DNA of 37,481 bases, taken from positions 1-37,481 of the forward strand of contig JAABSX010000041.1 in assembly GCA_011390205.1 (NCBI GenBank), read 5' to 3'. The DNA comes from Microscillaceae bacterium (GTDB lineage: Bacteria; Bacteroidota; Bacteroidia; Cytophagales; Microscillaceae). Position 1 is the stretch's first letter. Each line of letters opens with the position of its first letter. A model generated the notes under the pieces. The model saw only the letters and a program-made list of their open reading frames with translations. It was not told where the DNA came from and did not search any database. Of this stretch, positions 7,668-16,009 are shown piece after piece. The position numbers were made by a program, and so were the translations under genes.

Positions 7668-9338
7668 ATGACTGATACCTCAAAACAAGCCACCATTTTA
7701 GACAAGTTTTATCACTGGGAAGCCACCCAAGCCCAAAAAGTATTCTTGAGACAGCCTCAAGGAGATAGCTGGATAGACTATAGCTGGGCAGAAGCTGGCA
7801 ATCAGGCAAGAAGAATCGCTGCTGCCCTTCACGCAATGAATCTCCCCCCAAAAAGCAACATAGGCATTGTCTCTAAAAACTGTGCCCACTGGATTATCAA
7901 TGATATGGCAATCATGATGGCAGGGCATGTCTCTGTCCCTTTTTACCCCACCCTCACCCACGATAAGCTCAACCAAGTGCTCGTACACAGTGAATGCAAG
8001 GTTTTGTTTGTAGGAAAGCTAGACGAGTGGGAAGACATGAGCAAAGGCGTACCGAGCAGTGTGCATTGCATCTCATATCCACAATACCCCAACCAAGCCC
8101 TGCTAAGTGGAATGACAAAATGGGAAGATTTACTCAAAAACCATGAGCCTCTAGCCCAAAATCATCAGCCTGATTTGCAAGACCTCATGACCATTATCTA
8201 TACCTCTGGCACTACAGGTATGCCCAAAGGCGTCATGTTTACCTATGAACGCATGGCAGTGGGTATGAACAGTGTAAGCGATATTTTTGCACTTAATGAT
8301 ACTTCTAACAAGCATTTTTCATATTTACCTCTGTGCCATATCGCCGAGCGCAATATCGTAGAAAGTGCGGCTGTCTATGGGGGTGCTTGTATTTATTTCT
8401 CCGAATCTCTAGATACTTTTGCCAAAAACCTAGCCGAAGCACAGCCTACGCACTTCTTGGCAGTGCCTCGTATCTGGACCAAATTCAGGCTGGGTGTATT
8501 GAGCAAAATGCCACAGGCACAGCTAGATGCTGTCTTATCTAACCCACAGATGGCAGAGGCTGTCAAAAAACAAGTACAGACCTCCCTTGGGCTTGTGCAC
8601 GCCAAAGTCATCCTTACGGGTGCCGCACCTATGCCCTCTTCGCTGATAGATTGGTTTGCTAAATTGGGCATCATTATCCAAGAAGTCTATGGAATGACTG
8701 AAAACCTAGGCGCATGCACCTATATGCCCAAAGACAATATCAAAAGCGGTGTAGTAGGGCAGCCCTACCCCGATGTAGAAGTAAAGATAGCCCCCCAAAA
8801 TGGCGAAGTACTGATGAAATCTCCTTGGGTCATGAATGGCTATTACAAACACCCTGAGCAGACTGCCGAGACCCTCAAAGATGGCTGGCTACACACAGGA
8901 GATATGGGCGAGCTAGACAGCGAAAACTTCCTCAAAATCACGGGGCGTGTCAAAGATACTTTCAAAACTTCCAAGGGTGAATTTGTAGTGCCTGCACCTC
9001 TCGAGTATGCCTTCGCTACCAATAACCACGTAGAGCAGGTATGTATTTTGGGCAGAGGTCTAGCACAGCCCGTAGCACTGGTAGTACTTTCAGAAATAGG
9101 GCAAGCCGCAGACAAAGAAAATGTAGAGGCAGGCTTACAAAAAACAATGGAAGAACTCAATGCCCAAGCCATGAAGCACGAGCAAATCAAAAGCATTGTC
9201 ATCACCAAAGAAGCTTGGACTGTAGAAAATGCCATGATGACACCTACACTCAAAGTAAAAAGAAATGTGCTAGAGCAGGTCTATGAAGACAAACTCCATG
9301 TTTGGTATGAAAACAAAGAAACCATCGTCTGGGAATAA
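7668..9338 (+). CDS. long-chain fatty acid-CoA ligase (AMP-forming)
   Basis: This adenylate-forming enzyme activates fatty acids to acyl-CoA with ATP. From the chosen start, residues 178-188 are the P-loop-like YTSGTTGMPKG. YGMTENLG and GWLHTGDMGELD follow, and the C-terminal TPTLKVKR carries the likely catalytic Lys of long-chain ligases. The frame is open from 7623, but I prefer the ATG at 7668. The extra 15 residues (MKYFISPKNNNTQRI) look non-conserved and overlap a -7 box. It stands downstream of the acyl-CoA dehydrogenase and upstream of a thioesterase and a TetR gene, consistent with fatty-acid uptake and breakdown. There is no sign of membrane segments. Confidence 0.92.
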   Translation: MTDTSKQATILDKFYHWEATQAQKVFLRQPQGDSWIDYSWAEAGNQARRIAAALHAMNLPPKSNIGIVSKNCAHWIINDMAIMMAGHVSVPFYPTLTHDKLNQVLVHSECKVLFVGKLDEWEDMSKGVPSSVHCISYPQYPNQALLSGMTKWEDLLKNHEPLAQNHQPDLQDLMTIIYTSGTTGMPKGVMFTYERMAVGMNSVSDIFALNDTSNKHFSYLPLCHIAERNIVESAAVYGGACIYFSESLDTFAKNLAEAQPTHFLAVPRIWTKFRLGVLSKMPQAQLDAVLSNPQMAEAVKKQVQTSLGLVHAKVILTGAAPMPSSLIDWFAKLGIIIQEVYGMTENLGACTYMPKDNIKSGVVGQPYPDVEVKIAPQNGEVLMKSPWVMNGYYKHPEQTAETLKDGWLHTGDMGELDSENFLKITGRVKDTFKTSKGEFVVPAPLEYAFATNNHVEQVCILGRGLAQPVALVVLSEIGQAADKENVEAGLQKTMEELNAQAMKHEQIKSIVITKEAWTVENAMMTPTLKVKRNVLEQVYEDKLHVWYENKETIVWE

Positions 9339-9673
9339 AACCCAAAGAATGACAGATATACGAAGTATTCTCAGATGCTTAATCAAATTCATAGCCTCGG
9401 CTGTGGATTTCAGACATGGTACTTTCTTAGTTAGAAGGTGCTAAGTATCTGGGCATATTTAGTTTACATTATTCTGAACCAAATTTTAGCCATTTAATTG
9501 CCGCCAGATTAATCTGGTGGCAATTGAATGGCAAGTATAGCTGTAAGCTAGGATAGTATAAGCTATTTAAGAACAAGTACTTACGTCTTAAAAACTATCA
9601 AGCTATTTCAAGACAATACAAAAGACTCATTAATCATTCAGTACCAATTACTGTAGAGATTTTAATACAAAAA
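9339..9673. other. 335-nt gene-free region with a strong palindrome
   Basis: No ORF is credible in this stretch. It contains a 44-nt near-perfect palindrome at 9489-9532, listed separately. No convincing -7 box precedes the thioesterase gene at 9674, so the source of its transcript is unclear. Confidence 0.55.
9489..9532 (+). repeat. 44-nt palindrome, G-U paired in plus-strand RNA
   Basis: The two 22-nt halves are reverse complements except at two positions. In a plus-strand transcript both become G-U wobble pairs, so the RNA stem stays continuous. In a minus-strand transcript they would be A-C mismatches. This asymmetry suggests a structure acting in the plus-strand RNA. No U-tract follows, so a classical terminator is not supported. 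It may be a processing or stability element between the ligase and thioesterase genes. Confidence 0.65.
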
Positions 9674-10105
9674 ATGATTCCCTTAGAAAGATTTAAAAAT
9701 ATACAGATTGAAGAATGGAACAAAGATTTGTTCTTTGAATGGGCTGGCATAGAGATTCTGGCAGTCGCAGATGGCTATGCCAAGATGTGCATCAATGTAG
9801 AGCCACACCACAGAGGAGGAGGAGGCACCAAGGCAATCAATGGAGGAATCGTAGCCTACCTTTTTGATGGCTTAATGGGGCTTTGCACTGCCACACAATG
9901 GCACGAAAACACCATCGGGATGGCTACCATCTCTCTGACAGTCAATTATGTAGGAATGTTGCAAGCCGAAAAACAAGTCGTCGGAGAAGCCCGTGTAGTA
10001 AAAAAAGGAAAAGAAGTTGTATTCTTAGAAGGCACTGTAACTGATGACTTTGGCAACATTGCTGCCACTTGCACAGGAATTTACAAGCTCAGACAAAAAA
10101 AATAA
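9674..10105 (+). CDS. PaaI-type hotdog thioesterase
   Basis: This 143-residue protein fits the 4HBT/PaaI hotdog family, which hydrolyses acyl-CoA or related thioesters. The helix-leading segment AINGGIVAYLFDGLMGLCT contains the NGG and the Asp seen at the active site in this family. Strands such as TISLTVNYVG and VVGEARVVKKGKEVVFLEGTV follow in the expected order. An unusual Gly-rich loop HHRGGGGTKA precedes the helix. It sits between the acyl-CoA ligase and a TetR gene, with the regulator starting only 2-8 nt after its stop. The two are therefore probably co-transcribed, and the substrate is probably a fatty acyl-CoA. Confidence 0.85.
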   Translation: MIPLERFKNIQIEEWNKDLFFEWAGIEILAVADGYAKMCINVEPHHRGGGGTKAINGGIVAYLFDGLMGLCTATQWHENTIGMATISLTVNYVGMLQAEKQVVGEARVVKKGKEVVFLEGTVTDDFGNIAATCTGIYKLRQKK

Positions 10106-10107
10106 AA

Positions 10108-10713
10108 ATGCTTATGGATAAAAAAGACATTTACATAGAAAAATCTTTACGACAATTTTTAAAATATGGAATCAAAAGTGTTACCATCGGCGACATAGCC
10201 CAGCACCTCAATATCTCTACCAAAACGATTTATAAGTTATTCGGTGATAAAACAGGCTTGGTGCATGCTTGCTTGGCACTAGACCAAAAGATAATCGCTG
10301 ATACTTACGAAAAAATCCTTAAAAATGAAGCACTCATGATGGCTTTGATAGCCTTTTATAATGAACTCGTCAATCGTATCTCTAGGGTAAACCCCAATTA
10401 TTTTAATGATTTAAAAAACTACTTCCCCGAAGAATGGGAAAAAATAACACAGCATAGCATAGAACAAATCAAGATTTTATTAGAAAAGGGAAAATCTCAC
10501 GGCTTTTTTTACCAAAACCTAGACAAGGAAGTAGTAGCACAGACCCTAAGCCTCCTTGTAGGGGCGATGCTAGATGACCATACTTTTACACAATACATCC
10601 CCAACCGCCGACAGCTTTCTGCCAATATCATCTACCCTTACCTGAGAGGCATCTGCACCCGCAAAGGCTGGGAAGAGGTCAGACAATACCTCTCCAAGGC
10701 CATAATGCTTTGA
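10108..10713 (+). CDS. TetR family transcriptional regulator
   Basis: The frame opens at 10069, but that start lies inside the thioesterase gene. ATG at 10108 or 10114 is more likely and gives about 200 residues beginning M(LM)DKKDIYIEKS. The N-terminal helix-turn-helix is clear: LRQFLKYGIKSVTIGDIAQ, then ISTKTIYKLFGDKTGLVHACL. The remainder is the ligand-binding part. Placement after an acyl-CoA dehydrogenase, ligase and thioesterase suggests an acyl-CoA or fatty-acid-responsive regulator of this block, by analogy with FadR/PsrA-type TetR proteins. I do not see its operator. Confidence 0.85.
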   Translation: MLMDKKDIYIEKSLRQFLKYGIKSVTIGDIAQHLNISTKTIYKLFGDKTGLVHACLALDQKIIADTYEKILKNEALMMALIAFYNELVNRISRVNPNYFNDLKNYFPEEWEKITQHSIEQIKILLEKGKSHGFFYQNLDKEVVAQTLSLLVGAMLDDHTFTQYIPNRRQLSANIIYPYLRGICTRKGWEEVRQYLSKAIML

Positions 10714-10763
10714 GCACAAAGCCTGTCATCAGAAGATAAGAGCATCAAACTCCTACAAAGGGA

Positions 10764-10779
10764 GGCATTTTAAAATGCC
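10764..10779. repeat. 16-bp perfect palindrome
   Basis: GGCATTTTAAAATGCC is a perfect palindrome between the TetR gene and the lipoprotein gene. It has no spacer and no following U-tract. It may be a protein-binding dyad or the core of a weak terminator followed by an A-tract. Confidence 0.4.
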
Positions 10780-10833
10780 AAAAAAAAGAACTAACTTGCA
10801 TCTTAAAATTATACAAACTCACTGTATCTCGAA

Positions 10834-11853
10834 ATGAAACAAAGTATTTATTATTTATTTTTAGGAACACTCCTTTTATTGAATGCCTGTGGCAGCAACA
10901 ACAGCCAGAAATCTACCCAAAATCTACTTAACTATGCCCCAGGCTCTATGGCCCAGGCTGCTAGTTTTGACCCAGATTTTGAAAAAGAATTTGTGGCAAA
11001 CTTTAAAGTAGCAGCCCTACCCTATGGCACAGACACTAGCTACGCCCTGCAAGATACCATCCCTGCCGATATTGCCATTAAATATATCTTAGAAGCCGCC
11101 GAAAAAGCCCAAATCAATGCCTTCAAAGATGTATGGGGAGATACCGAAACCCAAGAAATGACCCGAAAAGGACTCAAAGACAGATACATCAGTGTAGAAA
11201 ATAGTGCCTTCGCTGTCATTAATTTTGGGCAAGGAGCAAGGCTGCAACTTAGCCAAAACTATCACTCCTTCGTGTTTCATTATATCCCTACTTTTATGGA
11301 CGGACGCTACAAATATAGCTTCTTGGCAAATTATACGGCAGAAGGAAAACTTATAGATGTGCTGCCCATAAGTGAGCTGGCTCAGTTTGTAGATATGGAA
11401 AATATCCAAACTGCCCACATCAATAAAGAAGGAGGCATCGAGGTACATACACAGCTCATCAGATACGGACAAATGTATGACCACCCCGAAGATTATGAAG
11501 AAACTGGCACACAGACCTTTGTGATAGACCAAGAAGGGAAGTTTATCCTTCAGCAAGAACAATATTCTAGCTTCTCAGGTAAATTCCTTGCCAAAACAGA
11601 CTCCGAACTGACCGCCCCCCGATTCTTGATTGAGCAGCTATTTGAGGATACACAAGTACGCTACCAAGCCAGTGCAGACTCAAGCCCTCAAGAATGGGAA
11701 ATCATCCGAATCAACAAAGAAAAAAATGAACTTGTTGCCAGAAAACCTGGCAGTAGCCAAGATTATACCCTCAGCTACGACAAAGCCAAAGCTACCTTCG
11801 TCTGCAAAAATAGCAAGGGAGAAAAGACAAATTATACGAGAGTGAGAGATTAA
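10834..11853 (+). CDS. lipoprotein of unknown function
   Basis: A lipoprotein signal peptide ends in LLLLNAC, so Cys19 should be lipidated and the 321-residue mature part anchored to a membrane, probably the outer one. I do not recognise the family. The mature part alternates strand-like, aromatic-rich segments (for example YHSFVFHYIPTFMDGRYKYSFLANYTAEGKLIDVLPI) that are compatible with a beta-rich fold, and it contains no catalytic motif I can identify. It precedes the DUF262-HEPN pair by 18 nt, but its GC-richer codon use (many GCC and ACC codons) differs from theirs. The two are therefore unlikely to share an origin. Confidence 0.8.
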   Translation: MKQSIYYLFLGTLLLLNACGSNNSQKSTQNLLNYAPGSMAQAASFDPDFEKEFVANFKVAALPYGTDTSYALQDTIPADIAIKYILEAAEKAQINAFKDVWGDTETQEMTRKGLKDRYISVENSAFAVINFGQGARLQLSQNYHSFVFHYIPTFMDGRYKYSFLANYTAEGKLIDVLPISELAQFVDMENIQTAHINKEGGIEVHTQLIRYGQMYDHPEDYEETGTQTFVIDQEGKFILQQEQYSSFSGKFLAKTDSELTAPRFLIEQLFEDTQVRYQASADSSPQEWEIIRINKEKNELVARKPGSSQDYTLSYDKAKATFVCKNSKGEKTNYTRVRD

Positions 11854-11871
11854 TGATTAAACCATCATAAA

Positions 11872-13002
11872 ATGGAAACTTTAGCTATACAAGAGGATAA
11901 TTTAGAAAAAGAAATATCCAAAGAAAGAAGTCGTCTATCTAGCGACCGCATGGATATTTCTTTTGGAGAGATTATAAATTTATATAAAAACAAAGAATTA
12001 ATTATCCGCCCAGAATATCAAAGACTTTACAGGTGGAATGATTTTCAAAAAACAGCACTTATTGAGTCCATTTTATTAGGAATACCTATTCCTCCTATTT
12101 TTGTGTCAGAAGATGAAAATGGAATATGGGAATTAGTAGATGGATTGCAAAGAGTAACTACATTCATTAGTTTCTTTGGTGAACTTGATGAGAATGACTT
12201 TAACTTGCAAGCTACCCCTGAAAATAACGATGATGAAGAATATAACCTACTTAACAAGTGGATACTTAAGGCAGGTAGTCTAGTAGAAAACTTAGAAGGT
12301 TTTGATATAGATACTTTACCCAAAAAATATACGATTAATCTGAAAAGAGCCGTCTGTAGGGTAGAAATTCTGAGAGGTGAGAGTAATACATTCATGAAAT
12401 ACGAACTCTTCAAAAGATTAAACGCTGGTGGTACTAAAGCAAATCCACAAGAAATTCGTAATGCTATTTATCGTCAATTTGATACCAGATTGAATAATCT
12501 TTTGGAGGAACTTAGTCAAAATGAGCTATTTAAAAAACTAACCAAGTTAAGTGAAAAGAAACAACGTGAACTATATGATCAAGAGTTAGTACTAAGATTT
12601 ATAGCTTTTGTCAATAATATAGAAAATATCAATGAAAATACTGAAAATTTTTTAGATCTCTTCATGGAGCAAGCCGTCAAAAATAAACATTTTGAGTATG
12701 ACGAATATCAATCACTTTTTAAAGAAGTATTAGGAATTATAGATTCATTGGGAGATGAAAATGTTTTTCGCAACGAAAGTAAAAGTTTTGTACCAGCTCT
12801 ATATGAAGGAATAACAATAGGAGTAGCACAAAATTTAGCAATCTATCGAGAAAGTATTGAATTACTAAGGAAAAAAATCGCAGAACTTAAAAAAGATGAT
12901 GATTTTAAAAAGTTTTCTGGCTCTGCCTCCAATAGCCGAAGTAGAATCAAAAAAAGACTGTCTAGAGCGAGTGCTATTTTTCAAAATCCATCGGTAGATT
13001 AA
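11872..13002 (+). CDS. DUF262 domain protein
   Basis: The N-terminal part is a DUF262 domain: PEYQRLYRW at residues 47-55, IPIPPIFV at 71-78 and the DGLQR motif at 90-94. DUF262 is related to the ParB/sulfiredoxin nucleotide-hydrolysing fold. It occurs as the N-terminal half of GmrSD-type modification-dependent restriction enzymes and in other defence proteins. This protein has 376 residues and no visible GmrD HNH half. Its C-terminal 200 residues are mostly helical and charged. It lies 9 nt upstream of a HEPN gene and shares with it a low GC content compared with both flanks, suggesting a transferred two-gene cassette. Toxic or defensive activity is inferred. Confidence 0.85.
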   Translation: METLAIQEDNLEKEISKERSRLSSDRMDISFGEIINLYKNKELIIRPEYQRLYRWNDFQKTALIESILLGIPIPPIFVSEDENGIWELVDGLQRVTTFISFFGELDENDFNLQATPENNDDEEYNLLNKWILKAGSLVENLEGFDIDTLPKKYTINLKRAVCRVEILRGESNTFMKYELFKRLNAGGTKANPQEIRNAIYRQFDTRLNNLLEELSQNELFKKLTKLSEKKQRELYDQELVLRFIAFVNNIENINENTENFLDLFMEQAVKNKHFEYDEYQSLFKEVLGIIDSLGDENVFRNESKSFVPALYEGITIGVAQNLAIYRESIELLRKKIAELKKDDDFKKFSGSASNSRSRIKKRLSRASAIFQNPSVD

Positions 13003-13011
13003 GATAAAAAC

Positions 13012-13692
13012 ATGCTAGACTTTGAACAAGCCCTGCTTGAGCAAATAGAAGAAAGAGAAAACATACTATTTGAGATAGAAAAAGTCATCTTCACAAAGAG
13101 ATATAAACTTTCTCAAAAACATTTTAATATCTTTTCTGTGCAATCTATCACAATGATTTATGCTGTTTGGGAAGGCTTTATTCAGAAATCTTGTCAATTA
13201 TATATTGAGAAAATCAATTCATTAGAAATTAAATTTGAAAATCTGAGTGATGAGATTCAGGTTTTTCATCTTGAAAATACTTTCAAACAATTCAAACAAT
13301 ATCCAGAAAAAAAGCAAAAGAAAGTTAAATTCTATACTGAACTAGCAAGTTTTCATCAAATACCTATTCATCAAATACATGGTCAGATGCATACACAGAG
13401 TAATGTGAGCTTTGAAAACCTGAATATCATTTTAAGTGCGCTTTCACTAGAGCCTTTTAAAGAAAACTGGAGTGTTTATAATCATCCTAAACCAAATCTT
13501 AAAGAAAGTTTAAAGACTTTTTTGAGATATAGAAATGGAGTAGCACACGGAGGAGATGTAAGTGCAGAAGAAAAGGTAACACAAGAAGTCTATGAGAAGT
13601 ATCGTGATTTGGTAAGAAATCTGATGTATGAAATACATGATAGAATGTTATTGGGAATAAAAAATAAAACCTATTTAAGAAATGACGCTTAA
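13012..13692 (+). CDS. HEPN domain protein (MAE_28990/MAE_18760-like)
   Basis: This all-helical 226-residue protein has the HEPN RNase motif R-x4-H as R174-NGVA-H179, in the context YRNGVAHGG. An early helix carries VQSITMIYAVWEGFIQKSC, typical of the MAE_28990 type of HEPN protein. HEPN proteins commonly act as metal-independent RNases in toxin-antitoxin and anti-phage systems. The gene follows the DUF262 gene by 9 nt and overlaps the next gene by 11 nt, so the pair is embedded in a housekeeping transcript. The DUF262 protein may be the partner or regulator. RNase activity is inferred from the intact motif. Confidence 0.85.
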   Translation: MLDFEQALLEQIEERENILFEIEKVIFTKRYKLSQKHFNIFSVQSITMIYAVWEGFIQKSCQLYIEKINSLEIKFENLSDEIQVFHLENTFKQFKQYPEKKQKKVKFYTELASFHQIPIHQIHGQMHTQSNVSFENLNIILSALSLEPFKENWSVYNHPKPNLKESLKTFLRYRNGVAHGGDVSAEEKVTQEVYEKYRDLVRNLMYEIHDRMLLGIKNKTYLRNDA

Positions 13693-14182
13693 CACCGAAA
13701 AAAGTCCTTATATCCAAGATTATATGGAAGGCAATATTTGTTTTGGCTGTGGAAAAGACAACCCCGAAGGGCTACAAATCAAGAGCTACTGGGAAGAAGA
13801 TAAGTGTATTTGTATCTTTCAATCCGAAGAAAAATACCAAGGCTGGAAAAACCTCATGAATGGTGGAATCTTGGCAACACTTATAGACTGCCACACCATG
13901 GGTGCTGCCACCTCACACGCCTACCGCCAAGAAAATCGCTCTTATGACAGTGAGCCTACTTATCGCTATGCCACGGGGACACTCACTGTAAAGTATCTAA
14001 AGCCTACACCCAATACTGTGCCTATCAAAATCATGGCTCAAATCACAGAAGTAAAAGGACGGAAGACGACCATGCGTTGTGAAGCTTGGGCTGGGGATAT
14101 TTTGACAGCAGAAGCAGAAGTAGTTGCCATTAGAGTGTTTGATAGCAGCCAAGCACACGGACAAAACCCTTTTCACGAATAA
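13682..14182 (+). CDS. PaaI family hotdog thioesterase
   Basis: This 166-residue hotdog-fold protein carries the family lead CFGCGKDNPEGL (Cys20, Cys23), followed by a MNGGILATLIDCHTMGAA helix with the Asp that is usual in PaaI-type active sites. A long strand segment (TGTLTVKYLKPTP) follows. It hydrolyses small acyl thioesters in related proteins, and the substrate here is unknown. Its start overlaps the HEPN gene by 11 nt, and rsmG follows 18 nt downstream, so all are likely to be on one transcript. It differs clearly in sequence from the thioesterase at 9674. Confidence 0.88.
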   Translation: MTLNTEKSPYIQDYMEGNICFGCGKDNPEGLQIKSYWEEDKCICIFQSEEKYQGWKNLMNGGILATLIDCHTMGAATSHAYRQENRSYDSEPTYRYATGTLTVKYLKPTPNTVPIKIMAQITEVKGRKTTMRCEAWAGDILTAEAEVVAIRVFDSSQAHGQNPFHE

Positions 14183-14200
14183 CTTTCTACAAACAATAAT

Positions 14201-14848
14201 ATGGAGACCAAACCCACCGCCGAGCTTATTTTCAAGTATTTTCCCAAGCTCACTGATACACAAAAAGAGCAGTTTGGAAAGCTAGAGGAGCTTTACAAAG
14301 ATTGGAATCAAAAAATAAATGTGGTCTCTCGCAAAGACGTAGATTTGCTCTATGAGCGGCACGTATTGCACTCCCTGAGCATAGCCAAGGTCATCACATT
14401 TAAGCCCGGAGCCAGACTTATGGACGTAGGCACAGGGGGTGGATTTCCTGGCATTCCGCTTGCGATTCTCTTTCCTGAATCCAAATTTTATCTGGTGGAC
14501 TCTATTGCTAAAAAAATAAAAGTAGTGCAAGAAGTCATAGAGGGTCTAGGGCTGAAGAATGTCCGTGCAGAGCAAATCAGAATGGAAGAGGTCAAAGAAC
14601 AATTTGATTTTGTAATGAATAGAGCCGTAGCCCCTCTTAGCACACTCATTCACTGGACTCAAGACAAGTACATCCCTAACTGGAATCATACACTCAAAAA
14701 TGGCATTATCTCACTCAAAGGCGGAGACCTCACCGAAGAAATCAAAGAAGCTGGCATTAAGAATCACAAAATATTTGAGCTGAAAGAAATGTTTGAAGGA
14801 GATTTTTTTGAAACAAAAAAGATTGTCTATGTGCCTATGATTTCATAA
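14201..14848 (+). CDS. rsmG: 16S rRNA (guanine-527-N7)-methyltransferase
   Basis: RsmG/GidB methylates N7 of G527 in 16S rRNA using S-adenosylmethionine. The SAM-binding glycine loop is GTGGGFPG at residues 77-84, preceded by LMDV. NVVSRKD (40-46) and HVLHSLS (54-60) are family signatures, and MNRAVAPL lies at the substrate side. The length of 215 residues is typical. The gene ends a plus-strand run that begins with the DUF262 and HEPN genes. Loss of RsmG confers low-level streptomycin resistance in other bacteria. The gene looks intact. Confidence 0.96.
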   Translation: METKPTAELIFKYFPKLTDTQKEQFGKLEELYKDWNQKINVVSRKDVDLLYERHVLHSLSIAKVITFKPGARLMDVGTGGGFPGIPLAILFPESKFYLVDSIAKKIKVVQEVIEGLGLKNVRAEQIRMEEVKEQFDFVMNRAVAPLSTLIHWTQDKYIPNWNHTLKNGIISLKGGDLTEEIKEAGIKNHKIFELKEMFEGDFFETKKIVYVPMIS

Positions 14849-14936
14849 AACACTGGACTCTCTGCCCCTATTTTGAGCATTTTTAGGTGTTTTTTGCTAA
14901 TATTACTTACTTTTGTTGTTTTTTTTGGCTAAAACC

Positions 14937-14967
14937 TTGCTTGTTATTTTTTTTTATGCTAAATTTG
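14937..14967 (+). promoter_or_regulatory. promoter of the XRE-S24 regulator
   Basis: TTG at 14937-14939 and TAAATTTG at 14960-14967 are separated by 20 nt, an excellent match to the Bacteroidota housekeeping promoter. The expected transcription start near 14974 gives a leader of about 32 nt to the ATG at 15006. It also rules out the upstream in-frame ATG at 14913. Confidence 0.65.
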
Positions 14968-15005
14968 ATGTCAATGTTCAGATTATATACCAAAATTGGC
15001 AAAAA

Positions 15006-15830
15006 ATGGAAAGCCCTATATTTTTTAATAAAAATCTAAAATACCTCCGCCGTCAGAATAACCGCCAGACACAAGACAACCTAGCCAAAGCACTGGGGCT
15101 GACCCGTAGTGTCATATCCTCTTATGAAGACGCTAGAGCAGAGCCAAGCATAGCCACACTGACCAAAGTATCAGAGTATTTTCAGGTATCCATAGAAATG
15201 CTGACCAATATAGATTTGAGCAATGCCGACCAAAAAGACATAGAATATAAACTCCAGCTAGAAAAATATGCCTCTGCACGGCAGTTTGAGATTAAAACTG
15301 TGCCTATAGAAACAAGCACAAAATCAAGGCAAATTAGTCTAGTGCCACAAAAAGCCTCCGCAGGATATAGCCACGGCTATGCAGACACTGAATATCTCAA
15401 AGAACTGCCTGCTTATCAACTGCCTTTCTTAGAAAAACAAAAAGAATACCGTGCTTTTGAGATTCAAGGAGACTCTATGCTGCCCCTACCCGATAAAAGC
15501 ATCGTCATAGGTGAGTATGTAGAAGACATGCAAGACCTCAAAGACGGAGAAAAATGCATCATCATCAGTGAAGAAGATGGCGTAGTGTTTAAGCAAGTAT
15601 TTAACAAAATAGCTGAAAGAGGCACTCTCTTGCTAAAATCTTCTAATGTAGCTTACAGCCCCTATGAAATCAAGGCGAAAAGTGTCTTAGAAATATGGAG
15701 ATTCACCGCTTATATACACCGCGAATTTCCACAAGAATACAGCACCACAGACAGCTTGAAAGAGGCTTTCTCACGTATGGAACACCAAATACAAGACCTT
15801 AAAGTTATCCAAGATTCTCAAAAAAACTAG
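15006..15830 (+). CDS. XRE-type regulator with S24 (LexA/CI-like) peptidase domain
   Basis: Starting at 15006, the protein has 274 residues. Residues 10-64 are a helix-turn-helix of the XRE/CI type (LRRQNNRQTQDNLAKAL, then RSVISSYEDARAEPS). Residues of about 112-240 form an S24 self-cleaving peptidase: an Ala-Gly cleavage site at 119-120 in KASAGY, the catalytic Ser157 in GDSM and the catalytic Lys196 in VVFKQ. A short coiled tail follows. Such proteins usually repress genes until RecA-stimulated self-cleavage. No phage genes lie nearby, so it may be a host regulator or a LexA-like protein. Targets are unknown. A terminator follows at 15858-15911. Confidence 0.9.
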   Translation: MESPIFFNKNLKYLRRQNNRQTQDNLAKALGLTRSVISSYEDARAEPSIATLTKVSEYFQVSIEMLTNIDLSNADQKDIEYKLQLEKYASARQFEIKTVPIETSTKSRQISLVPQKASAGYSHGYADTEYLKELPAYQLPFLEKQKEYRAFEIQGDSMLPLPDKSIVIGEYVEDMQDLKDGEKCIIISEEDGVVFKQVFNKIAERGTLLLKSSNVAYSPYEIKAKSVLEIWRFTAYIHREFPQEYSTTDSLKEAFSRMEHQIQDLKVIQDSQKN

Positions 15831-15857
15831 CTCCTGAGCGAGTCTCGTGCTGCTTAG

Positions 15858-15911
15858 CCCATCCTTGCCCCCGTCTTTCTTTGTATAAACAGGGGCATGG
15901 GTGTTTTTTTG
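15858..15911 (+). terminator. terminator after the XRE-S24 gene
   Basis: TGCCCC (15866-15871) pairs with GGGGCA (15892-15897). Outer CCCA/TGGG pairs form after a small bulge, and a run of seven T follows. It separates the XRE-S24 gene from rimB-rimK. Confidence 0.7.
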
Positions 15912-16009
15912 TGTAGTTAAAATTATCAATTCTCCCTTATTTTTCAGTATTTTATTAGTCAAAGCCAATGGATTTGTCTTTATTTGCCAAAATAAAATGA
16001 GCGCATACT

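Noticed and set aside
10069-10107. Upstream start of the second TetR gene
   Set aside because: It lies within the thioesterase coding region, and the N-terminal residues are not TetR-like. The ATG at 10108 or 10114 is adopted.
14913-15005. Longer start for the XRE-S24 regulator
   Set aside because: The extra segment is Phe-rich, not conserved-looking, and lies on top of a well-matched promoter. The ATG at 15006 is better.
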